Shown in pieces: positions 54,502 to 63,059 of a stretch of 64,000 nt of DNA. Under the pieces are notes generated by a model. That model did not search any database. It had not been told where the DNA came from and saw nothing but the letters and a program-made list of their open reading frames with translations. The translations under genes and the position numbers were made by a program. The first letter of the stretch is position 1, and each line of letters begins with the position of its first letter. The DNA comes from Streptomyces sp. JH34 (GTDB taxonomy: Bacteria; Actinomycetota; Actinomycetes; Streptomycetales; Streptomycetaceae), in NCBI RefSeq assembly GCF_029428875.1, contig NZ_JAJSOO010000001.1:5394001-5458000 (forward strand), given 5' to 3'.

Positions 54502-55281
54502 TCAGCCCGTCGCCAGCACGAGCAGGGCCGTGGTCACGGCCGTCTCTTCCAGTGCGCCGAACACGTCACCGGTCACCCCGCCGAAGCGCCGCACGCAATG
54601 ACGCAGCATCACCTGGGCGGCCACCAGACCGGCCGGGACCGCGAGGGCGTGGTGCAGTGCGCCGCCGTGTCCGAGCAGCGCCCCGGCAGCCGCGCAGCAC
54701 GCCAGCACCGTGCAGGCCACGGCAGCCGCACCCCGCGGCGGCACCGTCCCCGCCACCGCGGCCCCCAGGCCCTCCGGCCGGGCGGGCGGGACGCCCCGGC
54801 GCGAGGCCAGCGTGAGCGCGAGGCGGGCGGTGACGGCGGCGACGACCGTGCCCAGCGCGCCGTCCGCCCAGCCGCGGCCGTACAGCTCGAAGAGGGCCGC
54901 GACCTGGGCCAGCAGCACGAACACCAGGGTGATCACCCCGAACGGTCCGATGTCCGACTGCTTCATGATCCGCAGGGCGTCCTCGGCCGGTCTGGCGCTG
55001 CCGAGCCCGTCGGCCGTGTCCGCGAGCCCGTCCAGGTGCAGTCCGCGGGTGAGCGCCGCGGGGAGCGCGGCGGAGGCCACAGCCGCCGTCAGGGGGCCCG
55101 CCCCGGAGAGCAGGAGCAGCACCCCCGGGACCGCGGAGATCAGGCCCACGACGAGTCCGGCGACCGGGGCGCACAGCATGCCCGCACCGGCGGTCCCGCG
55201 GTCCCATCGGGAGACGCGGACGGGGAGCGCGGTCAGGGTGCCGAAGGCGAAGCGCAGGCCGTGGCTGTTCAGGGGGGTCAC
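54502..55281 (-). CDS. cobS: Adenosylcobinamide-GDP ribazoletransferase
   Basis: A 259-residue integral membrane enzyme that joins GDP-activated adenosylcobinamide to alpha-ribazole, forming adenosylcobalamin. The CobS hallmarks are HLDGLADTADGLGS and KQSDIGPFGVITL with metal-binding acidic residues, plus many Ala/Leu/Val-rich helices (about six). GTG 55281 (VTPLNSHGLRFAFGTL) or 55290 could be the start; neither has a ribosome site. It lies near cobT and cobU on the same strand. Confidence 0.95.
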   Translation of the reverse strand: MTPLNSHGLRFAFGTLTALPVRVSRWDRGTAGAGMLCAPVAGLVVGLISAVPGVLLLLSGAGPLTAAVASAALPAALTRGLHLDGLADTADGLGSARPAEDALRIMKQSDIGPFGVITLVFVLLAQVAALFELYGRGWADGALGTVVAAVTARLALTLASRRGVPPARPEGLGAAVAGTVPPRGAAAVACTVLACCAAAGALLGHGGALHHALAVPAGLVAAQVMLRHCVRRFGGVTGDVFGALEETAVTTALLVLATG

Positions 55282-55378
55282 CGCGCGCACGCTAGCCGGT
55301 GCGGCGGCACGCCGGATCGGGCAGAGTGATCCGAAACGTCAGAAGTGGGGCAGGGAAGGGCCTTCGGGTGGAGGTGGC

Positions 55379-56155
55379 ATGGGTCACTGGTTCCAGCAGA
55401 ACGTCGTCGAGCCGGGCAAGCTCCCCCTGCTGCTCGCCCTGACCGCCTTCGTGCTGACCTTCGCGATCACCCGGATGATCACCCGGATGATCAGGGCCGG
55501 TAAGGGGCCGTTCCGCAACTTCACACCCGGCGGTGTGCACGTCCACCACGTGGTGCCCGGTGTCGTGCTCTCGGTGGTCGGAGGCTTCGGCGCGGTCGCG
55601 AGCGGTCAACACGGCGCGGCCGCCGGGATCTTCGCTGTCGTCTTCGCCGTGGGGGCGGGCCTCGTCCTCGACGAGTTCGCGCTGATCCTGCACCTCGACG
55701 ACGTCTACTGGACGGAGGAGGGCCGCCAGAGCGTGGAGGTCGTCGTCCTCACCGCCTCGCTCGTCCTGCTGGTGCTCGCCGGATTCTCACCGCTCGGGGT
55801 GGACCAGCTCAGCGGCGAGGAGCAGCAGAACAGACTCGGCGTCGTCCTGACCTACGTCGTCAACTTCGGCTTCGTGCTCGTCGCCCTGTTCAAGGGCAAG
55901 GCCCGGATGGCGGTGATCGGCACGCTCGTCCCCTTCGTGGCGCTGATCGGAGCGATCCGGCTGGCCCGGCCCGCCTCACTGTGGGCCAGGCGCTTCTACC
56001 GCCGGCGCCACCGGGCCCGTGCCAGGGCGGTGCTGAGGGCGTATCACCACGACGTCCGCTGGGTCGGACCGCGACGCCGCTTCCAGGACCTGATCGGAGG
56101 AGCCCCGGACAGGACCCCGCTGCCGGGACCCCGCCCGGGTGGCGGCGGGGACTGA
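55379..56155 (+). CDS. Multi-pass membrane protein, unknown function
   Basis: A 258-residue protein with about six membrane helices (for example LPLLLALTAFVLTFAITRMI, VVPGVVLSVVGGFGAVAS, VFAVGAGLVLDEFALIL, VLTASLVLLVLAGF, YVVNFGFVLVALF, VIGTLVPFVALIGAI). A conserved-looking HVHHVVPG motif between helices 1 and 2 and EFALILHLDDVYW later could bind a metal. The basic C-terminal tail is cytoplasmic. It is inserted on the opposite strand between cobS and cobT, so it is probably not part of cobalamin synthesis, though a metal or corrinoid transport role cannot be excluded. The start has GGAGGTGGC. Confidence 0.8.
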   Translation: MGHWFQQNVVEPGKLPLLLALTAFVLTFAITRMITRMIRAGKGPFRNFTPGGVHVHHVVPGVVLSVVGGFGAVASGQHGAAAGIFAVVFAVGAGLVLDEFALILHLDDVYWTEEGRQSVEVVVLTASLVLLVLAGFSPLGVDQLSGEEQQNRLGVVLTYVVNFGFVLVALFKGKARMAVIGTLVPFVALIGAIRLARPASLWARRFYRRRHRARARAVLRAYHHDVRWVGPRRRFQDLIGGAPDRTPLPGPRPGGGGD

Positions 56156-56178
56156 GGCCCGCCGCCCGGAGGGACTGC

Positions 56179-57282
56179 TCAGGCGGTCGACTCCGCGGGC
56201 TCCGAGTCGCCCGGCACCTCGTCCGGCTCCTCCTCCGCGGGCTCGGGCGCCCGCTCCGGCAGCTCCGCCGCCAGGGCGGCCGCGGCCTGGACGAGCGGCA
56301 GCGCCAGCAGGGCGCCGCTTCCCTCACCCACCGTCACCCCGTGGTCCAGGAGCGGGGTCAGCGCCATCCGGTCCAGCGCCTTCGCCTGTGCGGGCTCACC
56401 GCTGACCTGGCCGGCGAGCCACCAGTCCGGGGCCCGGAAGGCGGCGCGCTGGGCGACCAGCGCACAGGCGGCCGAGACCACCCCGTCCAGGACCACGGGC
56501 ATCCGGCGCACCGCGCTCTGCAGCAGGAACCCCGTCATGGCCGCCAGGTCCGCGCCGCCCACGGCGGCCAGCAGCTCCAGCTGGTCACCGAGGACCGGCC
56601 GGGCCCGCCGCAGCGCGTCCCGGATCGCCGCGCACTTGCGCATCCAGGCCAGGTCGTCGATGCCGGCACCTCCGCGCCCGGTCACCACCGAGGCGTCCGT
56701 ACCGCACAGGGCGGCGATCAGCGTCGAGGCCGCCGTCGTGCCGCCCACACTCAGGTCGCCCAGCACCACCAGATCCGTGCCGGAGTCGGCCTCCTCGTCC
56801 GCGACGCGCATCCCGAGCCGTACGGCCTCCTCCGCCTCCTCGGCCGTCAGCGCGTCCTCGACGTCGATCCGGCCGCTGCCGCGCCGCACCCGGTGGCGTA
56901 CGACGGCCTCGGGCAGCAGATCCGGATCGCAGTCCAGGCCGGCGTCGACGATCCGCACGGGCACGGAGAAGCGGCGGGCCAGCACGGCGACGGGGCTCGC
57001 GCCGTCCAGCGCCGCCCGGACGAGTTCGTGCGCGGTCCCGGCAGCCCGGCCGGAGACGCCCAGCTCCGCCACCCCGTGATCACCCGCGAAGAGCACGACG
57101 CGCGGCCGCTCGATCGCCCTGACGGGCACCGACTGCTGGGCGGCCGACAGCCATTCCCCCAACTCGTCGAGCCGGCCGAGGGAACCGACGGGAACGGCGA
57201 GCCGCTCCCGGCGTTCCTCGGCATCACGCCGTACGCCTCCGTCGGGGCGTTCGATCAGGTCGGAGAAGTCGTCCAGATTCAC
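56179..57282 (-). CDS. cobT: Nicotinate-nucleotide-dimethylbenzimidazole phosphoribosyltransferase
   Basis: A 367-residue enzyme that makes alpha-ribazole 5'-phosphate from nicotinate mononucleotide and dimethylbenzimidazole, the lower-ligand precursor for cobalamin. Signatures are FAGDHGVAELGVSG, LGDLSVGGTTAASTLIAALCG, GGADLAAMTGFLLQ and the C-terminal catalytic Glu in VGEGSGALLALPLVQAA. A Glu/Pro-rich tail extends it slightly. GTG 57282 gives VNLDDFSDLIERPDGG, a typical start. Confidence 0.96.
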   Translation of the reverse strand: MNLDDFSDLIERPDGGVRRDAEERRERLAVPVGSLGRLDELGEWLSAAQQSVPVRAIERPRVVLFAGDHGVAELGVSGRAAGTAHELVRAALDGASPVAVLARRFSVPVRIVDAGLDCDPDLLPEAVVRHRVRRGSGRIDVEDALTAEEAEEAVRLGMRVADEEADSGTDLVVLGDLSVGGTTAASTLIAALCGTDASVVTGRGGAGIDDLAWMRKCAAIRDALRRARPVLGDQLELLAAVGGADLAAMTGFLLQSAVRRMPVVLDGVVSAACALVAQRAAFRAPDWWLAGQVSGEPAQAKALDRMALTPLLDHGVTVGEGSGALLALPLVQAAAALAAELPERAPEPAEEEPDEVPGDSEPAESTA

Positions 57283-57396
57283 GGGGGTCTGCCTCGCGGG
57301 TCGGCGCTAGGTGGGCCGGAACCCGCCGGGGGGCTCCTGTCCGGAACAGTACCCGGCACGCACTCCCGCATCCCCGGCCCCGCACCCGCCCGCGCC

Positions 57397-58599
57397 TCAG
57401 CCCCGCAGCACCAGCGCCCGCCCCGCCACCACCAGCAGCACCTGCTCGCACTCGGAGGCGAACGCGGCGTTCAGACGGCCCAGTTCGTCCCGGAAGCGGC
57501 GCCCGGAGGCCGTCGCCGGGACCACACCGGAGCCGGTCTCGTTGGTCACGGCGACGACCGTACGACGCGTCCCGCGAACCGCGCGGACCAGCTCGGTGAC
57601 CCGTTCGCGGAGCTTCTCCTCCGCGCCGTCCGCCCACCGGCCGTCGTCCCACGCCTCGACGCGGTCCATCGCGTCCGTCAGCCACAGGGAGAGGCAGTCG
57701 ATCAGCAGGGGCGGGCCGTCCTCCTCCAGCAGACCCGCCAGCTCACAGGTCTCCTCGGTGCGCCAGGCGGCAGGCCTGCGTTCCCGGTGCAGCCCGATCC
57801 GGGCCGCCCACTCCGCGTCCCCCTCACGGCGCCCGCCCGTCGCCACGTACACCACCTCGGGGAAGGTCTCCAGCCGCTGTTCGGCCTCCACCGACTTCCC
57901 CGAACGGGCTCCGCCCGTGACCAGCGTGCGCCGGGGCACCTCGGGCACCGCGTGGTAGGCGCCCACCGGCAGCGTCGTCCCGTCCGGTACGGCCCGCGCC
58001 CCGCCGGCCGCCAGCCGGCGGTCCAGCTCGGCTCCCGGCGGCGCGTCGTGGTCCAGGTGGACGGCGAGGACCTCGGTGGTGTGCCCGACCGCCCCGACGG
58101 CCCGCAGCCTGGCGACGGCGTCCGGACGCCCGGTCACGTCGCACACGACCATGTCGTACGGCGCCGCCACCGGGGCGGCCAGACCGGCGGGGGCGGCCCC
58201 GGGCGGCAGATAGAGAAGGCGCTCGCCCTCCGGCGACGTCACCTCGTACCCCGTGCCCGGCGCGTCCATCGCCAGGGCCCGCACCCGGTGCCCGGTGATG
58301 AGCGTCAGCTCCTGGCCGTCCGGGACACGCCCCGCGGACGGGAGGGAGGCGGGCAGTTCCACCGCCGGCCCGTCATGGGGGTGGGTCAGCAGCACCTGCC
58401 GTACGGCGGCGAGCGAGTGGCCCGCGCGGGCGGCGGCGAACACGGCGCCCGGGGTGAGGTCGAGCAGCAGCGCGTCGTCCACGAGCAGCGCGGTGGCGGC
58501 GCGTGCCCCGTCGCCGCGGGAGGAGGCGCAGACGGCGCAGGGGCAGTCGGGCCGGGGCAGCCCGTCGGGGGCGCCGGTGCCGAGCAGTGTCAGTTCCAC
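57397..58599 (-). CDS. cobU: Bifunctional cobinamide kinase/guanylyltransferase fused to an MBL-like domain
   Basis: A 400-residue fusion. Residues 1-215 resemble a metallo-beta-lactamase fold: MELTLLGTGAPDGLP start, LLLDLTPG and LLTHPHDGP. However, the zinc motif HxHxDH is reduced to HPHDGP, so metal binding may be altered. Residues 225-400 are CobU: P-loop LVTGGARSGKSVEAEQ, YVATGGRREGD, RTEETCELAGLL, LIDCLSLWLTD and VTNETGSGVVP. CobU phosphorylates adenosylcobinamide and attaches GMP, feeding CobS. The MBL part is of unknown role. ATG 58599 is the start. Confidence 0.93.
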   Translation of the reverse strand: MELTLLGTGAPDGLPRPDCPCAVCASSRGDGARAATALLVDDALLLDLTPGAVFAAARAGHSLAAVRQVLLTHPHDGPAVELPASLPSAGRVPDGQELTLITGHRVRALAMDAPGTGYEVTSPEGERLLYLPPGAAPAGLAAPVAAPYDMVVCDVTGRPDAVARLRAVGAVGHTTEVLAVHLDHDAPPGAELDRRLAAGGARAVPDGTTLPVGAYHAVPEVPRRTLVTGGARSGKSVEAEQRLETFPEVVYVATGGRREGDAEWAARIGLHRERRPAAWRTEETCELAGLLEEDGPPLLIDCLSLWLTDAMDRVEAWDDGRWADGAEEKLRERVTELVRAVRGTRRTVVAVTNETGSGVVPATASGRRFRDELGRLNAAFASECEQVLLVVAGRALVLRG

Positions 58600-58685
58600 G
58601 CTCTGATCCTCCCGTGTCCGTCCGCCACCTGCGCGCCCGGGACACCCACTAGTCTTCGGGGAGCAACGTGACCCAGGAGGCGGAC

Positions 58686-58889
58686 ATGGCGTGGACGTGG
58701 CGGTTCGAGAAGTCCGACGGTACGGAGACGGAGCCGGCGCTGCAGCCGGAGGAGTTCACGACCCAGGGCGACGCGGAGTCCTGGATCGGTGAGTTCTGGA
58801 AGGAGCTCCTCGAAGGCGGCGCGGACCAGGTGACGCTCTTCGAGGACGCGACGAAGATCTACGGGCCTATGAGCCTCCAGGCGGGCTGA
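58686..58889 (+). CDS. Small acidic protein (67 residues)
   Basis: A 67-residue protein, MAWTWRFEKSDGTETEPALQ at the start and DQVTLFEDATKIYGPMSLQA near the end. It is acidic, with several Trp and a compact beta-type pattern. It is a conserved-type Streptomyces protein without a known function as far as I know. The AGGAGG site and ATG at 58686 are clear. It is divergent from cobU and terminated by a hairpin. Confidence 0.8.
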   Translation: MAWTWRFEKSDGTETEPALQPEEFTTQGDAESWIGEFWKELLEGGADQVTLFEDATKIYGPMSLQAG

Positions 58890-58899
58890 GGTCCGCGGA

Positions 58900-58927
58900 C
58901 CCGCCCGGACCACGCTGTCCGGGCGGG
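58900..58927. terminator. Bidirectional terminator
   Basis: A 10-bp perfect stem (58900-58909 with 58918-58927), 8-nt loop, between the convergent small gene and protease gene. Confidence 0.75.
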
Positions 58928-58963
58928 ATCCCCGGCCGTCGGTGGCCACGGCCTCGACCGCCC

Positions 58964-60037
58964 TCAGACCTCGCCCAGGGTGACCTCGGCCCTCTTCGCC
59001 GTGTCGCCCCGCGTGTACGTCACCTCGACCTTCCGGCCCGGCTCGTCTCCCGCCAGGGCCTCCGAGAGGGAGGTGATCGTCGTGACGCGCCGGTCACTGA
59101 TCCGGGTGATGATGTCGCCGACCCGCAGCCCGGCCTTCGCCGCGGCCCCGTCCTTCCGGACGCTGACGATCGCGACACCCGCCGGCTTGTAGTCGTCGTC
59201 GACGACGGTGCGCCCGGTGATCTCGAGCGCCGCACGGCCCGAGTCGGTGACCTTGCCGGACCTGATGATCTGGTCGGCGACCGTCCGCACCATGGAGACG
59301 GGGATGGCGAACCCGATCCCGGGCGCCGCGGAGTCGCCCAGCTGGGGGTCCGTCGCCGCGAGGGTCGGGATGCCGATCACCTCGCTGTCGAGATTCACCA
59401 GGGCGCCACCGCTGTTGCCCGGGTTGATCGCCGCCGAGGTCTGCACCATGTCGGCGAGCGTCGCCCCCGTGCCGCCGCCCGAGCGGCTCTCGCTGACGGT
59501 CCGTCCCACGGCCGAGACGATGCCCTGGGTGACGCTGCTGGACAGCCCGAGCGGTGAGCCCATCGCCAGGACGATCTGCCCCACCTCGACCTCGTCGGTG
59601 TCCCCGAACTCCGCGGCCCGCAGCCCCTCGGGCGCGTCGTCCAGCTTGATGACGGCCAGGTCCTGCTCGGGGTACGAGGAGACGAGGGAGGCCTTGAGTA
59701 TCTTCTCGCCGGTGGCGACGCTGACGTCGAAGGTCTTCTCGCCGCCCACGACATGGGCGTTCGTGACGATGTGGCCCCTGTCGTCGTAGACGATGCCCGA
59801 ACCGAGCCCGTCCCCGGCGCCGATCTGCACGACGGAGGGCAGCACGTCCCTGATGACCGACTGGTACCGGTCCTCCAGGTCACCCGTGGCCCGGGTCACG
59901 GCCGCCCGCCGGTCCGGGGCGGCGGACGGGGCGGGCCCCGGCCCGGCGCAGGCGCCCGCCAGGACGATCGCGCAGGCGCCGGCGGCCAGGGGCGTGAGCG
60001 AGCGGCGTACCCGGCTGCGGGAAGGGGTTGCGTCCAT
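58964..60037 (-). CDS. HtrA/DegP-like secreted serine protease with PDZ domain
   Basis: A 357-residue exported trypsin-like protease. The N-terminal signal region ends AAGACAIVLAGACAG with a cysteine that might be lipidated, although the lipobox is imperfect. The triad is His95 (NAHVVGG), Asp126 (QDLAVIKLD) and Ser209 (NPGNSGGALV). One C-terminal PDZ domain (about residues 265-355, GVAIVSVRKDGAAAKAGLRVGDIITRIS) should regulate activity. These proteases deal with misfolded envelope proteins. ATG 60037 is preferred over 60061 because it places the positive N-region and signal helix correctly. Confidence 0.93.
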   Translation of the reverse strand: MDATPSRSRVRRSLTPLAAGACAIVLAGACAGPGPAPSAAPDRRAAVTRATGDLEDRYQSVIRDVLPSVVQIGAGDGLGSGIVYDDRGHIVTNAHVVGGEKTFDVSVATGEKILKASLVSSYPEQDLAVIKLDDAPEGLRAAEFGDTDEVEVGQIVLAMGSPLGLSSSVTQGIVSAVGRTVSESRSGGGTGATLADMVQTSAAINPGNSGGALVNLDSEVIGIPTLAATDPQLGDSAAPGIGFAIPVSMVRTVADQIIRSGKVTDSGRAALEITGRTVVDDDYKPAGVAIVSVRKDGAAAKAGLRVGDIITRISDRRVTTITSLSEALAGDEPGRKVEVTYTRGDTAKRAEVTLGEV

Positions 60038-60097
60038 GCCCGGAGTATCGCCAGGGCCCACCGGCGGCGGCCTGCGCGGCTGGGCCGATCAGCGGTA

Positions 60098-60124
60098 CGT
60101 ACGCGGCCGTGTCAGCCGCGTACG
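60098..60124 (-). terminator. Hairpin overlapping the methyltransferase stop
   Basis: A 10-bp inverted repeat (60098-60107 with 60115-60124), 7-nt loop, overlapping the methyltransferase stop at 60112 on the minus strand; likely its terminator. Confidence 0.7.
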
Positions 60125-60909
60125 CCGCACAGATGCAGCAGAGCGGCCACCCCGCGGTACGGGTCGGTCCGCCCGGCCCGGTCCTCGGCGTCGAAGATCC
60201 GTGCCAGTTCATCGGGGCCGGGCAGCTCCGACTCGTTGCTCACGTTGTCCGTGAAGACCCGCACGCCGTACCAGGTGTGCAGCGGGGCGGCGATGCCCGC
60301 GAGGGTGGACCGCAGCACCTCGAGCCGGTCCGCACGGACGGAGAGGCCGAGCCTGTTCGTGTACGTGTCCGTCTCGAACGCGGCGAGGGCCGCGCCGAAG
60401 TCGCCGGCCGTCCCCGGCCGCATCGCCAGCGCGTCCGCGTTCCGCACGAGCAGCGAGAGCAGTCCGCCGGGCGCCAGCATCCTGGCCAGGCCGGCCAGCA
60501 TCGGATCCGGCTCGGGCACATACATCAGCACCCCGTGGCAGAGCACCACGTCGAAGCTGCCGGGCAGGAAGTGCACCCCGGTGTCACGGCCGTCGCCCTC
60601 GATGAGCCGCACCCGCTCCCGGATGCCCTCGGGCTCGCCCGCCAGGGACTCCCGCGCGGTCCGGAGCATCTCGGCGTCGGACTCGAGGCCCGTCACGGAG
60701 TGCCCGGCCCGCGCCAGGCGCAGTGCCTGCGTGCCCTGGCCCATGCCGACGTCCAGGACCCGCAGCCGCTGCCCCACGGGGTAGCGCGCGGCTATCTGCT
60801 CGTCGAGCTGCCGGGCGACGAGCTCCTGGCGGACCGTGTTGCGCAGTCCGCCGAGCCCGCTCAGCCACTGGGAGGACACCCCCGTGAAGCCGGAGGTCTC
60901 CGTGCTCAG
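60112..60909 (-). CDS. Class I SAM-dependent methyltransferase, apparent CTG start
   Basis: A 265-residue methyltransferase. Motif I is RVLDVGMGQGTQALRLARAG, motif II GLESDAEML, the mid-region EGDGRDTGVHFLPGSFDVVLCHGVLMYV, followed by APGGLLSLLVRNADALAM. It resembles CmoA/UbiE-type small-molecule or tRNA-precursor methyltransferases; the substrate is unknown. In frame the natural-looking start LSTETSGFTGVSSQW begins with CTG at 60909, with GGAGAG six bases upstream and overlapping the DUF3043 stop as CTGA. The next GTG is at 60879. It is coupled to the DUF3043 gene. Confidence 0.88.
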   Translation of the reverse strand: MSTETSGFTGVSSQWLSGLGGLRNTVRQELVARQLDEQIAARYPVGQRLRVLDVGMGQGTQALRLARAGHSVTGLESDAEMLRTARESLAGEPEGIRERVRLIEGDGRDTGVHFLPGSFDVVLCHGVLMYVPEPDPMLAGLARMLAPGGLLSLLVRNADALAMRPGTAGDFGAALAAFETDTYTNRLGLSVRADRLEVLRSTLAGIAAPLHTWYGVRVFTDNVSNESELPGPDELARIFDAEDRAGRTDPYRGVAALLHLCGVRG

Positions 60910-61505
60910 GGCCGCTCTCCGCGCTTGACCTGCGGCTTGGGCAGACGCAGCCGGCGCATCTGGAGCGTGCGCATCAGGCCGTAGGCCACCGCGCCGCGCT
61001 TCGGGGTGTCCGGGAAGCGCTGGGCCAGCTGCTTCTTCAGACGGAACCCGAGGCCGATGGAGTCGACGACGATCAGCACGATCACGCCGAGCCACAGCAG
61101 CAGCGAGATGTTCTGGATGTTCTGCACCTGGATCACGCTGAGGATCAGGATGACCACCGCGAGCGGAAGGAAATACTCCGCGATGCAGAAGCGCGAGTCC
61201 ACGAAGTCACGGACGAAGCGGCGCACGGGCCCCTTGTCGCGGACCGGCAGATAGCGCTCGTCGCCCGACGCGAGTGCCTCCCGCTGCCGGGCCATGTCGG
61301 CCCGGCGTGCCTCGCGCTGGCGCTTCGCGGCCTCCTTGCGATCGGTCGGCGCGCCACTGGAGGCACGCCGGCGCTGCGTCTGGGCATCGCTGCGCTTGGG
61401 GGTGGGGCGACCTTTGGGAGCCTGAGGGTCGCGGGGCTGCTTGGAGAGGTCCGCCGTCACCTTGCCGGTGGGGGCCTTCTCTTCCTTGGAACGGCTTCGG
61501 AACAC
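60906..61505 (-). CDS. DUF3043 membrane protein
   Basis: A 199-residue actinobacterial DUF3043 protein. A basic, Ala/Pro-rich N-terminus (about 75 residues) precedes DKGPVRRFVRDFVDSRFCIAEYFLP. Two membrane helices follow (PLAVVILILSVIQVQ and LLLWLGVIVLIVVDSIGLG), then a basic C-terminal tail. The function is unknown. The GTG at 61505 gives VFRSRSKEEKAPTGKV, a typical start, though with a weak ribosome site. It overlaps the methyltransferase by four bases and is divergent from pspA. Confidence 0.88.
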   Translation of the reverse strand: MFRSRSKEEKAPTGKVTADLSKQPRDPQAPKGRPTPKRSDAQTQRRRASSGAPTDRKEAAKRQREARRADMARQREALASGDERYLPVRDKGPVRRFVRDFVDSRFCIAEYFLPLAVVILILSVIQVQNIQNISLLLWLGVIVLIVVDSIGLGFRLKKQLAQRFPDTPKRGAVAYGLMRTLQMRRLRLPKPQVKRGERP

Positions 61506-61789
61506 AAAACCCAAGGGTACGGGGTCGGCCGCGACGAGCGGGGACCGGCCGGGAACGATCCGGCAACGGCCCGCGTCCTGAAAAGTGTGCCGACAGGGAC
61601 AGAACGGACGCCGCCGACGTGATCCCCGACCTCCGTCTACTCCTTGGGCTGGAGTGGTCATCGGCGGCAGTCGTCCTTGCGGAGGACCACATCCGCGCTC
61701 GAACAGTGCGGTAATGGAGACAGGGCCCGTACTGTGGGTTCTGTCGGAGTGCTGGAGCTCAGTTCGTCAGAAGGGGGCGCGCGAAGCCC
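61506..61789. other. Divergent region, DUF3043 / pspA
   Basis: 284 bases without a gene. I found no definite promoter or operator. No sigma-54 promoter is expected, since Streptomyces lacks sigma-54. Confidence 0.45.
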
Positions 61790-62584
61790 ATGAGCGGTGT
61801 CATGAAGCGTATGGGGATGATCTTCCGCGCGAAGGCAAACAAGGCCCTTGACCGGGCCGAGGATCCGCGCGAGACCCTCGATTACTCGTACCAGAAGCAG
61901 CTGGAGCTGCTCCAGAAGGTACGCCGCGGCGTCGCCGACGTGGCGACCTCGCGCAAGCGCCTGGAGCTGCAGCTGAACCAGCTGCAGGGACAGTCGTCCA
62001 AGCTGGAGGACCAGGGACGCAAGGCGCTCGCGCTCGGCCGCGAGGACCTGGCCCGCGAGGCGCTGTCGAGGCGCGCCGCCCTCCAGCAGCAGGTCACGGA
62101 CCTGGAGACGCAGCACCAGACGCTGCAGGGCGAGGAGGAGAAGCTCACTCTCGCGGCCCAGCGCCTGCAGGCCAAGGTGGACGCCTTCCGCACGAAGAAG
62201 GAGACCATCAAGGCCACCTACACCGCGGCCCAGGCCCAGACCCGGATCGGTGAGGCCTTCTCCGGCATCTCCGAGGAGATGGGCGACGTCGGCCTGGCGA
62301 TCCAGCGTGCCGAGGACAAGACCCAGCAGCTCCAGGCGCGTGCGGGGGCCATCGACGAGCTGCTGGCCTCCGGCGCGCTCGACGACCCGTCCGGCACGGC
62401 GAAGGACGACATCGCCGCCGAGCTGGACCGGATCTCCGGTGGTACGGATGTAGAACTGGAACTGCAGCGCATGAAGGCCGAGCTGGCCGGCGGTTCCGCC
62501 GGACAGCAGCAGGCCATCGAGGGCGGCGCCGAGGACGCGGCACCGCAGTCGCAGCAGTCCCCGCACAAGTTCGACAAGCAGTGA
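61790..62584 (+). CDS. pspA: Phage shock protein A (PspA/IM30)
   Basis: A 264-residue membrane-stress protein. It has the N-terminal amphipathic segment (MKRMGMIFRAKANKALDRAE), the DPRETLDYSYQKQLELLQKVRR conserved block and a long central coiled coil (about residues 30-190) with many Gln, Glu and Leu. A flexible Gln/Ala-rich tail ends HKFDKQ. ESCRT-III-like PspA forms assemblies that protect membrane integrity. ATG 61790 is used; ATG 61802 is an alternative. The following pspAA is 11 bases away. Confidence 0.95.
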   Translation: MSGVMKRMGMIFRAKANKALDRAEDPRETLDYSYQKQLELLQKVRRGVADVATSRKRLELQLNQLQGQSSKLEDQGRKALALGREDLAREALSRRAALQQQVTDLETQHQTLQGEEEKLTLAAQRLQAKVDAFRTKKETIKATYTAAQAQTRIGEAFSGISEEMGDVGLAIQRAEDKTQQLQARAGAIDELLASGALDDPSGTAKDDIAAELDRISGGTDVELELQRMKAELAGGSAGQQQAIEGGAEDAAPQSQQSPHKFDKQ

Positions 62585-62594
62585 GGGCGGCGTC

Positions 62595-62873
62595 ATGATC
62601 GTACGGATCATGGGGGAGGGCCAGGTCGTACTGGCCGACAGTCATGTCGCCGAGCTGAACAAGCTCGACGACATACTCCTCGCGGAGATGGAGAGCGGTG
62701 ACGGGCCTGGCTTCCGGACCACGCTCCACGCGCTCCTGGACAAGGTGCGTGAACTCGGCGCACCTCTCCCCGACGACTCCCTGGAGCCGTCCGAACTGAT
62801 CCTGCCGTCACCTGACGCCACGCTCGAAGAGGTGCGTTCCATGCTCCGCGACGACGGGCTGATCCCCGGCTGA
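62595..62873 (+). CDS. PspA-associated protein PspAA
   Basis: A 92-residue partner of PspA in actinobacteria. The start MIVRIMGEGQVVLADSHVAEL and DILLAEMESGDGPGFRTTLHALLDKV are the PspAA domain. LEPSELILPSPDATLEEVRSML closes it. It is separated from pspA by 11 bases, so both are made together. It presumably modulates PspA assembly. Confidence 0.93.
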   Translation: MIVRIMGEGQVVLADSHVAELNKLDDILLAEMESGDGPGFRTTLHALLDKVRELGAPLPDDSLEPSELILPSPDATLEEVRSMLRDDGLIPG

Positions 62874-62900
62874 CCGGAGCCACCCGCTCCGCACTCCTCA

Positions 62901-62937
62901 CGGTGCCCCGCCCCGGTCCGCCCGGCGCGGGGCACCG
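62901..62937 (+). terminator. pspA-pspAA terminator
   Basis: An 11-bp perfect stem (62901-62911 with 62927-62937), 15-nt loop, after the PspAA stop. Confidence 0.75.
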
Positions 62938-63059
62938 CTCTGTTCCCGCGCGCCACCGCACGGTCGTCCCGACGGCGAACGGTCCGGGGCCCGCACCGTG
63001 ACGGCGTGCGGACGCCTTCCGGACCGGCCCGTCGACGACACGCCGTACCGTTGCTCGAC

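Noticed and set aside
57283..57396. The cobT-cobU gap as a possible B12 riboswitch
   Set aside because: At 114 bases it is too short, and no B12-box-like sequence was seen there or before cobS.
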